Assembly: GCA_963776465.1 (NCBI GenBank)
Contig: CAVZMV010000002.1
Coordinates: 1,860,001-1,924,000 of the forward strand
DNA: 64,000 nt
Origin: DASRHK01 sp963776465
Lineage (GTDB): Bacteria; Pseudomonadota; Gammaproteobacteria; Nevskiales; Nevskiaceae
Reading direction: 5' to 3'
Positions 10,916 through 17,905 of this stretch are shown here, in pieces. A model generated the notes under the pieces. The model was not told where the DNA came from, ran no database searches, and saw only the letters and a program-made list of their open reading frames with translations. Every line of letters begins with the position of its first letter. Positions within the stretch are counted from its first letter, which is position 1. A program made the translations under genes and the position numbers.

Positions 10916-10942
10916 CCCGCAAGGGATTGCGGGTTTTTCTTT
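10916..10942 (+). terminator. intrinsic terminator after the tRNA genes
   Basis: Stem CCCGCAA/TTGCGGG with a four-base loop GGGA, followed directly by TTTTTCTTT. It lies 33 bp after the tRNA-Lys CCA end and should end the tRNA-His/tRNA-Lys transcript. Confidence 0.88.
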
Positions 10943-11095
10943 GGCTCCTTCACGGATGTGCACCCAGGTGATTTTTACTAGCTGGTTTCCGCGCAGATCA
11001 ATTGCTATCCCTTCCCCCCGGAGCCTAGGATCAGTTCTTAGAGCTGTAACGTCCGGGGCGCTGCGTGGTCCTGGCCCGGGGAAGTAAGCCACACC

Positions 11096-11989
11096 ATGAA
11101 TACGCTGCATCTAGCCCGGGAGCGCGGGCCAGAAGATCCCATTGCTCTGTCGTGGGCCGATGTCGAGTTGCCCGACACCTGGCCAGACGCGCTCGACCTG
11201 CGCCGGCCGCAGGACCTCTGGCAGTTCGTGCGCAAGGTGGTGCTGCGCCGGCTCACGCGCGTCGAACTGCCGCGCGACCTGCCTCTCAGCGTCGCGCTGC
11301 CGAAGTACCTGCTGCTGGAATTCCACAATCTTCCGAACGGCAACTATTCCAAGAAGATCACGCGCGGCTACAGCCGTGGCTTCGACATCGTCATGCTCGG
11401 CGAGATGCATCGCGCGCGGCGCGCGTTAGCGCAACCTCTGCATGGCTGCGACGCGGTTCTCGACGTCGGTTGCGGCGCTGGACATTCCACGCAGGCGCTG
11501 CGCGATGCCGGCGTCGTGGACGTGTGGGGGCTGGATGCCTCGCCCTACTTGCTGCAGCACGCGGCTCGCCAGTATCCCGCGCCACGCTTCGTGCAGGGGC
11601 TCGCCGAGTCGAGCGGATTTTCCGCCGATCGCTTCGACGGCATCGCCGCGTGCTTCCTGTTCCATGAGATGCCGCCGCGGCACGCCGACGCGGCGTTGGA
11701 CGAATTCCATCGCGTGCTGCGGCCCGACGGACGACTCGCCATTGTCGAGCCGGCTGGCGAGCAGTTCTTCGGACGTCCCTGGACGCTCTTCCGCAAGTAC
11801 GGCTGGCGCGGCCTCTACTTCTGGTGCCTCGCGCGTTTCGTCCACGAGCCTTTCGTGGCTGCGTGGCAGAAGCGCGCGGTCCCGGAGTGGCTGTGCGCAC
11901 ACGGCTTCGAGCTGGTCGAAGAGCGCGATTTATTTCCCTCGCGCCTGATCGTCGCGCGCAAACGAATCGCTCCCGCAGCAGACGATTGA
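11096..11989 (+). CDS. class I SAM-dependent methyltransferase
   Basis: 297 residues. The SAM-binding motif I is 'AVLDVGCGAGHSTQAL' (residues about 119-134), followed by an acidic 'GLDAS' strand and the motif 'HRVLRPDGRLAIVEPAG'. This matches the Methyltransf_11/25 Rossmann fold. An N-terminal extension of about 100 residues precedes the catalytic core and may form the substrate pocket. The substrate is not predictable. It follows the tRNA terminator and has its own leader of about 150 bp. Its 3' end faces the convergent 170-residue secreted protein gene across 8 bp. Confidence 0.82.
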   Translation: MNTLHLARERGPEDPIALSWADVELPDTWPDALDLRRPQDLWQFVRKVVLRRLTRVELPRDLPLSVALPKYLLLEFHNLPNGNYSKKITRGYSRGFDIVMLGEMHRARRALAQPLHGCDAVLDVGCGAGHSTQALRDAGVVDVWGLDASPYLLQHAARQYPAPRFVQGLAESSGFSADRFDGIAACFLFHEMPPRHADAALDEFHRVLRPDGRLAIVEPAGEQFFGRPWTLFRKYGWRGLYFWCLARFVHEPFVAAWQKRAVPEWLCAHGFELVEERDLFPSRLIVARKRIAPAADD

Positions 11990-11997
11990 CGTCCGGG

Positions 11998-12510
11998 TCA
12001 TCGAGCTCGGCGTTGTTGCACTTCAAGACGTCCTAAGACCACCTGCGAGGTGCGTCGGAACTCGCCGGCGTCGTCGCCCAGCGCCTCGTAGTAGAAGTTC
12101 TGCAGCCAGCGCGGCGTTGCCACCGTCAGGTTGACGAAGCGCCGGTCCGTTGCCGGCTCCTCTCCCGAATAGCGCAGCACCAAAACTTCGCCCTGGCGCT
12201 CTACCGCGACGTCGGAAAGGTTGACGCGTCCGCCCGAGAGCTCGCGCTCCTTGGCGCGGCGCAGATCGGCGGACTTGTGCAGCAGCTGCAGCCGCTGCGC
12301 TTCGTCCGCAGGCTCCATCTCGTAGATGCCCACGGTCAGGCTCTTCGTGTGGTCCGGGCTCCGATAGGTGTGGATGTCATCGCGCACCGAAGCTGACCAG
12401 CTCTGCGGCAGGCTGATCCGGTAGCTCTCGCCATCGATCTGCCGCAGCGCATCGGCGGCCTGGGTGCGCAGGGCGAGAAGCATCAGGAGCATCGGCCAGT
12501 GACGTTTCAT
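11998..12510 (-). CDS. secreted protein of unknown function, predicted LytTR target
   Basis: 170 residues with a clear signal peptide (MKRHWPMLLMLLALRTQA). The mature part is about 150 residues, rich in charged residues, with no motif I recognise. The pattern ('YRISLPQSWSASVRDDIHTY', then 'RFVNLTVATPRWLQ') resembles small periplasmic PsbP/DUF1795-like folds only loosely. Its promoter region (12511-12591) holds a pair of 10-bp direct repeats 21 bp apart, matching repeats upstream of the LytS/LytTR operon. It is therefore the best candidate output gene of that system. Confidence 0.6.
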   Translation of the reverse strand: MKRHWPMLLMLLALRTQAADALRQIDGESYRISLPQSWSASVRDDIHTYRSPDHTKSLTVGIYEMEPADEAQRLQLLHKSADLRRAKERELSGGRVNLSDVAVERQGEVLVLRYSGEEPATDRRFVNLTVATPRWLQNFYYEALGDDAGEFRRTSQVVLGRLEVQQRRAR

Positions 12511-12554
12511 GCAGGCAGCGTAGGGCGCTGCAACGTGCGCTTCGCGGAAACATG

Positions 12555-12585
12555 TCGAGCGGTCGCAAGACCGCAGCGAACGGTC
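12555..12585. promoter_or_regulatory. predicted LytTR binding site, downstream target promoter
   Basis: Direct repeats TCGAGCGGTC (12555-12564) and GCGAACGGTC (12576-12585) match at 8 of 10 bases and start exactly 21 bp apart, two helical turns. The pair sits 45-75 bp upstream of the start codon of the gene at 11998-12510. The better copy is identical to both repeats in the LytS promoter at 14429-14459. Confidence 0.6.
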
Positions 12586-12591
12586 GCTGCG

Positions 12592-13323
12592 CTAGACCGT
12601 GGTCTGCTCGCGGAACAGACGCGCCTGCCGGCGCGAGATCTCGATCTCGGGGCCCCCACGCAGCTGCACGTGCAATCGCCCACCCACGCCAATCTCCACG
12701 CGCTCGACGAACGCGAGGTTGAAGATCTGCCGGCGGTTGGCGCGGAAGAAGGCCTTGGAATCCAGCCGCTCCTCGATCGCGGAGAGCGGGCGGCCGAGCA
12801 TGGGCTGGCGATCGCCCCACAGCAGGCGGACGAAGTTACCGTCGGCCGTGATCAGGCTGACTTCACTCAGCGGCACGAACCAGCAGCGCGGGCCGTCGCG
12901 CACGAACAGCTGCTCGAGCACTTTGCCCTCTCCCGCATGCGGGAGAGGGTGGCCCGCAGGGCCGGGAGAGGGCGCAGAGCGCTTGCGCGAGCGCGTCAGC
13001 GCCGCAGCAAGCCGCTCGGGCTCGATCGGCTTGAGCAGGTAGTCGAGTGCGTTGACTTCGAAGGCGCGCACCGCGTGCTCGTCGTGCGCGGTGGTGAAGA
13101 TCACCTGCGGCACGTGCTCCAGCCCCGCCAGGAGATCGAACCCCGAGCCGCCCGGCATGTGGATGTCGAGAAACAAGAGCTCCGGGGTCAACTCCTCGAT
13201 CCGTCGCGCGGCCTCCTGGATATTGGCGGCCTCGCCGCAGATCTCGATCCACGGGAAGTCGGCCAGCAGGCGCCGCATCTCGCGCCGCGCCAGCGGCTCG
13301 TCGTCGACGATCATCGCTCTCAT
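12592..13323 (-). CDS. LytTR family response regulator
   Basis: 243 residues; the ATG at 13323 overlaps the kinase stop by 4 bp. An N-terminal receiver domain has the phospho-acceptor Asp53 in 'LLFLDIHMPGGS' and the conserved Lys in LLKPI. A C-terminal LytTR DNA-binding domain runs from about residue 135, with 'GRPLSAIEERLDSKAFFRANR' as its recognisable core. Residues about 117-133 of the linker (APSPGPAGHPLPHAGEG) are encoded by a palindromic repeat inserted in frame. Paired with the LytS-type kinase next to it. Probable targets are its own operon and the 170-residue secreted protein, both with matching 21-bp-spaced direct repeats. Confidence 0.92.
   Translation of the reverse strand: MRAMIVDDEPLARREMRRLLADFPWIEICGEAANIQEAARRIEELTPELLFLDIHMPGGSGFDLLAGLEHVPQVIFTTAHDEHAVRAFEVNALDYLLKPIEPERLAAALTRSRKRSAPSPGPAGHPLPHAGEGKVLEQLFVRDGPRCWFVPLSEVSLITADGNFVRLLWGDRQPMLGRPLSAIEERLDSKAFFRANRRQIFNLAFVERVEIGVGGRLHVQLRGGPEIEISRRQARLFREQTTV
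12925..12973 (-). repeat. short form of the hairpin repeat, in frame in the LytTR linker
   Basis: Read on the minus strand this 49-bp element equals the first half of the 101-bp repeats at 25872 and 26304. A leading GCCCTCTCCC is followed by a five-bp hairpin GGCCC-TGC-GGGCC, then CACCCTCTCCCGC, a two-base loop and GCGGGAGAGGG. It is read in the same frame as the other copies, giving the peptide PSPGPAGHPLPHAGEG. Confidence 0.85.
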
Positions 13324-14381
13324 GGCGACACCGGGATGCGGATGCGCGCCGTAGCGCGCTCGGCATCGGCAAGGTCGAGATCCAGGGTGGCGCCTTGGCC
13401 GAACAGAAGGCGCAGACGCTCGGCGCCGTTGCGCAGGCCGACGCCTTCGGCAGTGCGTTGCGCCGGTGCAGTCGGCCGCGGGTTCTCTACATCCAGGTGC
13501 AGCACGCCGCTCTGGACCTTCGCGCCGATGCGCAGCACGCCGCCGTCCGGCAGCTCGGCGATGCCGTGCTTGATGGCGTTCTCGACCACGGTCTGCAGCA
13601 GCATGGTCGGGATGCGCGCGCGGAGCGCGTCGGTCGAGATGTCGCGCTCGATGCGCAGGCGCTCGGCCAGCCGCAACGACTCGAGCCCGAGGTAGTCGTC
13701 GACGAGCTCCAGTTCGCGCTCCAGAGTGACGAGCTCTTCCTGTGCCGACCCCAGCGTGTAACGCAGCGTCCGCGCGAGCTGCGTCACCGCGTGCTGCGCC
13801 CGCGCTGGATCGTCGGCGATCAGCGCCCGCACGGAGTTGAGCGAGTTGAACAAGAAGTGTGGATTGAGCTGCGACTTCAGCAGCCGCAGCTCGGCGCCTT
13901 GCAGCTCGCGCGCGAGCTCGGACTGGCGCAGCTCGGCGTAGCGGCGCTGGCGTGCGCCGAGGATGATGAAATACAGCGCCATCCAGGTTGCGAACGCGCC
14001 GGTCCAGTTGGAGCAGTCCAGCGCCGCTCGCACGGGATGCGGCATGCCAGGCTGGGGATTCATCTCGTCGAAGGACGTGAAGCTCTGGGCTATGCCGAAC
14101 GGCAGGCTCAGCGTGACGGCCATCAGGACGACACGAGGTGTCAGCGCGAGCGGACCGAACGCATCCCACCGATGGCGGCGCATGTAGCCGCGCACCCAGT
14201 GCGACGCGCCGATCGCTGCGCTGTAGAGGACGAACAACTCGATGCCGATCCGCAGGGTCGGGGTGGCGCCGATGAAGTGCGCGGCGATGAGCTGCGCGGT
14301 GCCGTAGCCGTACCAGCCCGCGATCTGGCAGGCCCAGTACGCGCGCTTGGATCCCAGCAGTGGTGAGGTAGGCAGCGTCAT
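13320..14381 (-). CDS. LytS/AlgZ-type sensor histidine kinase
   Basis: 353 residues. Four or five transmembrane segments occupy the first 140 residues, with no large periplasmic domain. They are followed by the His_kinase domain with the phospho-acceptor in SQLNPHFLFNSLN (His175) and an ATPase domain with 'LQTVVENAIKHG' and 'GVGLRNGAERL'. It belongs to the five-helix LytS/YehU class that senses membrane or cell-wall state. The ATG-TGA overlap with the response regulator gene indicates translational coupling. Two GCGAACGGTC repeats 48-78 bp upstream of its start suggest autoregulation. Confidence 0.9.
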   Translation of the reverse strand: MTLPTSPLLGSKRAYWACQIAGWYGYGTAQLIAAHFIGATPTLRIGIELFVLYSAAIGASHWVRGYMRRHRWDAFGPLALTPRVVLMAVTLSLPFGIAQSFTSFDEMNPQPGMPHPVRAALDCSNWTGAFATWMALYFIILGARQRRYAELRQSELARELQGAELRLLKSQLNPHFLFNSLNSVRALIADDPARAQHAVTQLARTLRYTLGSAQEELVTLERELELVDDYLGLESLRLAERLRIERDISTDALRARIPTMLLQTVVENAIKHGIAELPDGGVLRIGAKVQSGVLHLDVENPRPTAPAQRTAEGVGLRNGAERLRLLFGQGATLDLDLADAERATARIRIPVSP

Positions 14382-14428
14382 CGCCGCCGATTCTAGGGTC
14401 GGCGCCAGCGGACGGGCCGCCGCGCGTG

Positions 14429-14459
14429 GCGAACGGTCGAAACCGCGCCGCGAACGGTC
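14429..14459. promoter_or_regulatory. predicted LytTR binding site, autoregulatory
   Basis: Two perfect GCGAACGGTC direct repeats at 14429-14438 and 14450-14459, 21 bp apart. This is the spacing used by LytTR regulators such as AgrA. They lie 48-78 bp upstream of the LytS start. The same motif, spacing and distance recur upstream of the gene at 11998-12510. Confidence 0.65.
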
Positions 14460-14466
14460 CCGAGCG

Positions 14467-15678
14467 CTACTTCTTCGCCGTCGCCCCGGCGCCGCTCATG
14501 CTCATGTCGAGCGACAGGTCGCGCGCGGTCTTGGCTGTCAGCAGCTCCATCAGCGAGTTCGCGCCGTTGGCGCCGCCGGACTGCGCGCCCATCACCGTGG
14601 TCGGCACCCAGGCGCCCTGGTATTTGGAGATCGCTTCGGCCCAATAGCCCTGGACTTCCTTGTAGGCAGCGAGCTTCTGCTCCAGCGCGCCGTCGGCGAC
14701 CATGACCTTGCGCTTGTACTCGGATTCGCCCTCGGCGCGCAGGATCTTCGCCAGCTTCTCCTGCTCGGCGCGCTTGGTGTCGAGCTGCGCCACCTCGAGC
14801 TGCTGCTGGGCCTCGGTCACGGCCTTGGCCTTGATCACCTCCTGTTCCCACTTGGCTTTCGCGGCGTCGGCTTCGCCTTCCTTGGCCACGGTGATCGCGC
14901 GCTGCTCGGCTTTCTTGGCGCCGGCGATGGCGGTCTGCACGTCCATGGTGATCTGTTGCTGCTGCTTGATCTGCGCCTCGACCGCCTGCTCGTAGGCAAT
15001 CTCGGAGATCGAGAAGTTGAAGGACTTGATGCCGAAGCTGCCGAGCACCGAGGCTTCCTGGCGCAGCGGCATGCCGTCCTTGCCCATGGTGATCTCGACC
15101 ACGGTCGCGGTCTTCTTGTCGCCCGTGATCGGGTCAGTGACCTGCACTTCGCGCTGGATGGTCTGGTAGACGCCGTGCTCGACCTGATCCTCGACGTAGT
15201 GGATCAGGCTGTTGCGCTTCTCGCTGTAACTTTCCTTGGACGACATCAGCGGGCCGGTCATGTAGACCGCCTTGTTGACGACGGTCTCGATCAGCTGCTT
15301 GGCCACTGCCTGCGAGCTGTGGAATTTCAGATGGATTTCGGTGAGGTTCTTCTCGTCCAGCGGCATGTCGTACTGGATCGAGCCGCTCATGTCGGCGTGG
15401 CCGCCGTCGTTGAAGCGCACCTTCTGGTTGATCTCGTAGAGCGCGCGGCGCGGATACTTGGTGACGCGGCCCATTCCCTGCCACTTGATGCCGGGCGAGG
15501 TGTGCCAGGCGAGCTCGCCGGAGATCGGCGACTGGATCACCATGATCTCGGACGCGTCGAGGTTCTCCCACAGCTGGCCGATGCTCACGAAGAAGCCGAT
15601 GGTGACGGCGGCGGTCAGGCCCAGCGTGATGACCTTGAGCGGCGTGATGCCGCGGCTCGGTGTCTCGTTGACGGTCAT
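14467..15678 (-). CDS. SPFH/band 7 (prohibitin-like) membrane protein
   Basis: 403 residues. One N-terminal membrane segment (about residues 14-36) is followed by the SPFH domain (about 38-230). A long Ala/Glu/Lys-rich coiled coil (about 240-340) contains the flotillin-like repeats 'AKAKWEQEVIKAKAVTEAQ'. The tail is Gly/Ser-rich. SPFH proteins form large ring or cage oligomers around membrane proteases or lipid microdomains. The upstream 46-residue membrane protein overlaps it by 4 bp and may be a partner subunit. No NfeD-type gene is present nearby. Confidence 0.85.
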   Translation of the reverse strand: MTVNETPSRGITPLKVITLGLTAAVTIGFFVSIGQLWENLDASEIMVIQSPISGELAWHTSPGIKWQGMGRVTKYPRRALYEINQKVRFNDGGHADMSGSIQYDMPLDEKNLTEIHLKFHSSQAVAKQLIETVVNKAVYMTGPLMSSKESYSEKRNSLIHYVEDQVEHGVYQTIQREVQVTDPITGDKKTATVVEITMGKDGMPLRQEASVLGSFGIKSFNFSISEIAYEQAVEAQIKQQQQITMDVQTAIAGAKKAEQRAITVAKEGEADAAKAKWEQEVIKAKAVTEAQQQLEVAQLDTKRAEQEKLAKILRAEGESEYKRKVMVADGALEQKLAAYKEVQGYWAEAISKYQGAWVPTTVMGAQSGGANGANSLMELLTAKTARDLSLDMSMSGAGATAKK

Positions 15679-15815
15679 GGGAGTCTGGTCTCCTTGTTGG
15701 AGCGAAATTGCGGGAACAGCGGCGTGCCGCGGAAAAACGGGATCAGGACCTGGCTCACCAAGCCGATCAGGAACAGCAGCACCGCCAGGATGATGGCGAG
15801 TCGCAGGAGCAGCAT
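15675..15815 (-). CDS. 46-residue single-pass membrane protein upstream of the SPFH gene
   Basis: From ATG 15815: one hydrophobic helix (MLLLRLAIILAVLLFLIGLV) followed by a short basic tail (FRGTPLFPQFRSNKETRLP). It overlaps the SPFH start by 4 bp (ATGA), and GGGGGA precedes its start. The coupling and size suggest a small accessory subunit. No family is recognised. Confidence 0.6.
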   Translation of the reverse strand: MLLLRLAIILAVLLFLIGLVSQVLIPFFRGTPLFPQFRSNKETRLP

Positions 15816-15926
15816 TTGGTCAATCCCCCGGTTCGAAGAGGCCCTTCGGACGCGAGTGCAGAATACCGCCGTCGCGGCCTGCGGTCGAAATCGCGTGCGG
15901 CGATCCAATCCGGCTATCCTTGGCCG

Positions 15927-16250
15927 ATGCGCCTCTTCGCCACACTACTGATGCTCTGTTTGAGCGCCTGCGCCAGCAACGCGGTGCGGCATTGCCGGAC
16001 GCTGACCGGACCGGACTGGAAGCCGATGGCCTCGGCGCCGCGCAACGCGGAGAGCCTGCTCGCGCTGCAAGGCCTGCCCGACGAGGCCGACGCGCTATGG
16101 TTCTCGCGCGGCGACGATCGGCTGGTCGCCTGCATCTACGCCGGCGGGCTGACGAGCCCCGGCTGCGGCGCGGCGATGGTCTACGAGTATGCGAAGGTCC
16201 AGGATCGCTGGAACGCGCGCGGCACCGCGATGGAGGCCTGCGAGCATTAG
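15927..16250 (+). CDS. small lipoprotein of unknown function
   Basis: 107 residues from ATG 15927. The signal peptide MRLFATLLMLCLSAC ends in the lipobox LSAC, so the mature protein is a lipid-anchored domain of about 92 residues. Four further cysteines (in RHCRTL, VACIYA, SPGCGA and MEACEH) could form two disulphides. No family is recognised. It is divergent from the 46-residue/SPFH operon, with about 110 bp between. Confidence 0.6.
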   Translation: MRLFATLLMLCLSACASNAVRHCRTLTGPDWKPMASAPRNAESLLALQGLPDEADALWFSRGDDRLVACIYAGGLTSPGCGAAMVYEYAKVQDRWNARGTAMEACEH

Positions 16251-16266
16251 CCGCATCCACGGTCAG

Positions 16267-16290
16267 TTGTAGGGCGCGCCATGCGCGCCG
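16267..16290. repeat. REP-like palindrome (GTAGG head)
   Basis: TTGTAGG head followed by the hairpin GGCGCGC-CAT-GCGCGCC. It resembles the GTAGGAG-headed REP family seen elsewhere in the window, but the body sequence differs. It follows the lipoprotein gene by 16 bp. Confidence 0.45.
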
Positions 16291-16297
16291 GATCCGC

Positions 16298-16315
16298 GGT
16301 TCAGGGCCGGTTCAG
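16298..16315. promoter_or_regulatory. direct repeat GGTTCAG with 11-bp period, possible response-regulator box
   Basis: GGTTCAG at 16298-16304 and again at 16309-16315, separated by four bases. An 11-bp direct repeat is the usual layout of OmpR/PhoB-class binding sites. It lies about 40-60 bp upstream of the His-rich lipoprotein start at 16357. No matching regulator gene is adjacent. Confidence 0.4.
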
Positions 16316-16356
16316 TCACGCTCCGTAAGCTGTTTTCCATGTCGAGGAGAACAGCC

Positions 16357-16602
16357 ATGTTCATCAGGTCTCTTGCGTTATCCGCCGTGTTGCTCGCCAC
16401 TGGCTGCATCGCGGTCCCGGTCGGCGACGGTTACTACGACGACGGTTACGGCTACGGCTCTTATCCGGCCTACTCGTCTCCGAGCTACAGCGGCACGATC
16501 ATCTACAACGATCGCGACGGTCGCCGTCACCGCTCGCGTCACGATCGCCATCGTCACGACGACGATCGCGATCATCGCGATCGCGGCCGCGGCTGGGACT
16601 GA
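16357..16602 (+). CDS. Tyr/His/Asp-rich small lipoprotein
   Basis: 81 residues. The ATG at 16357 is preferred over 16339 because GAGGAGA lies six bases upstream. Signal peptide MFIRSLALSAVLLATGC carries the lipobox LATGC. The mature part has a Tyr/Gly/Ser segment and then a highly charged C-terminus alternating His, Arg and Asp (RRHRSRHDRHRHDDDRDHRD). Such a tail could bind metal or polyanions; this is inference. Low-complexity surface lipoproteins of this type are common and usually uncharacterised. A possible response-regulator box lies upstream. Confidence 0.6.
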   Translation: MFIRSLALSAVLLATGCIAVPVGDGYYDDGYGYGSYPAYSSPSYSGTIIYNDRDGRRHRSRHDRHRHDDDRDHRDRGRGWD

Positions 16603-16630
16603 CAAGCGGTAAAAAACGTTACGATGGAGC

Positions 16631-17038
16631 ATGAGCAAAGGGGCTCTCTCCGTCGTCTATTTCACGCTGACGTTCGTCGCTGGCGCCGCTGTCGGCAGCT
16701 GGGCGCTGTGGATCTACCTGATGGGATTTCCGCAGGACTCCGCGCCCGAGACCGTCATGTCACCGCCCGCTGCGATCGCGCCCGCCGCGCCGATCGCGCA
16801 GCCCGCGTCACCGCCCGCCGAGTCCGCCGCGCCAGCTGCCAAGGAGCCAGAGGCGGTCGTGCTGAAGCCGGAGCCCGACGACGCGCCGCCGACTCCCACG
16901 CCCAAAGGTCACTGGAACACGGAGGACGTTCGACCGCGCTCGCACGAGGAATGCCTGGCGCTGACCAAGGAGCTGAACGACGCCTACAAGGACTGCCGCT
17001 TCGGCAGCCACAAGAAGGTGTGGGTTCCGGAGGAGTAG
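16631..17038 (+). CDS. membrane-anchored Pro/Ala-rich protein, unknown function
   Basis: 135 residues. One N-terminal transmembrane helix (about 8-32) is followed by a Pro/Ala-rich linker (about 38-90). A short conserved-looking C-terminal region contains two cysteines (HEECLALTKELNDAYKDCRFG). The layout suggests an envelope-spanning tether with a small disulphide-bonded head. The stop codon TAG at 17036-17038 is itself part of a REP element (GTAGGAG). No family is recognised. Confidence 0.55.
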   Translation: MSKGALSVVYFTLTFVAGAAVGSWALWIYLMGFPQDSAPETVMSPPAAIAPAAPIAQPASPPAESAAPAAKEPEAVVLKPEPDDAPPTPTPKGHWNTEDVRPRSHEECLALTKELNDAYKDCRFGSHKKVWVPEE

Positions 17039-17055
17039 GAGGGCCGTTGGCCCCG
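17035..17055. repeat. REP element supplying the stop codon of the preceding gene
   Basis: GTAGGAG head followed by the hairpin GGCC-GTT-GGCC. The TAG within the head is the stop codon of the gene ending at 17038, and the 3' edge abuts the convergent SDR gene. Same family as the elements at 19159, 30507 and 56930. Confidence 0.65.
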
Positions 17056-17056
17056 T

Positions 17057-17905
17057 TTACACGAAATACTCCGGCCTCCCCGCCGTCCACAGCTCGCCCC
17101 ACAGCTTGCCGCCGCCATCCACCGTCAGCACCTCGCCGGTGATGAAGCCGCCCGACGGCGCGCTCAGGTAGACGCAGGCTTCCGCGATCTCCATCGGCGT
17201 TCCCGGCCGCTTCATCGGATTGGCGCGCGGGAACTCCTTCTGCGCCTCGGGCGGATAGACCTCGAGCCCCTCGGTTGCCGTCAGCCCCGGCGCCAGGCAA
17301 TTCACCCTGACGTTGAGCGGCGCCCATTCGACGGCGACGGTGCGCGTCGCGCCGATGATGCCGGCGCGCGCCGCCATCGTGTGCGCGACGCCGGGCATGC
17401 CGCGCTCGGTGACGGCGATGACGTTGACGATCGAGCCGGGCCGCTTGCGATCGCGCCAGTGCTGCGCGGCGCGCTGCATCATGTTCCAGGTGCCGTTGAG
17501 ATTGTTGGCGACCACGGCGCTGAAGCCCTTGGCCGACATGTCGATCGCGGCCTGCGGGAACTGGCCGCCGGCGTTGTTCACCAGGAAATCCAGCGCGCCA
17601 AGCTCGGTCTCGATCTTCTGGAAGAGCTTGCCGACCTCGTCGGCCTCGCGGATGTTGCAGGGCAGGGCGAGCATCTGCGCACCCTTGCCGCGCGCGAACG
17701 CTGCGACCTTGTCGAGCTTCTCCTGCGTGCGCCCGCAGATGACGACGCTGGCGCCGAGCCGCGCGAAGAGGAGCGCGGTGGCGCGGCCGATGCCGCTGCC
17801 GCCGCCGGACACCAGCGCGGTCTTGCCCTTGAAGAGGTCGGGCCGATAGACCGTGTCGGTGGTCCAGAGGTGATCGGGCGAATTCAGGAGCGCGACATCG
17901 GTCAC
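17057..17905 (-). CDS. SDR oxidoreductase, 2-enoyl-/2,4-dienoyl-CoA reductase-like
   Basis: 282 residues from a GTG at 17905 overlapping the acyl-CoA dehydrogenase stop (GTGA). The Rossmann motif is SGGGSGIG (TGxxxGxG variant), with NNAGG downstream. Where classical SDRs have YxxxK, this protein has 'GMPGVAHTMAARAGI', as in peroxisomal trans-2-enoyl-CoA and 2,4-dienoyl-CoA reductases, so the missing Tyr fits that subfamily. It probably reduces unsaturated acyl-CoA with NADPH. Last gene of the minus-strand beta-oxidation operon. The C-terminus 'VLTVDGGGKLWGELW' is typical of the group. Confidence 0.83.
   Translation of the reverse strand: MTDVALLNSPDHLWTTDTVYRPDLFKGKTALVSGGGSGIGRATALLFARLGASVVICGRTQEKLDKVAAFARGKGAQMLALPCNIREADEVGKLFQKIETELGALDFLVNNAGGQFPQAAIDMSAKGFSAVVANNLNGTWNMMQRAAQHWRDRKRPGSIVNVIAVTERGMPGVAHTMAARAGIIGATRTVAVEWAPLNVRVNCLAPGLTATEGLEVYPPEAQKEFPRANPMKRPGTPMEIAEACVYLSAPSGGFITGEVLTVDGGGKLWGELWTAGRPEYFV

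Noticed and set aside
12511..12591. Terminator after the LytTR regulator gene
   Set aside because: Overlapping hairpins are visible (GCGGTC-GCAA-GACCGC) but there is no T tract, and they coincide with the predicted LytTR direct repeats.
13395..14366. Plus-strand open frame opposite the LytS kinase
   Set aside because: Shadow frame; the kinase motifs on the minus strand are intact and coupled to the regulator gene.
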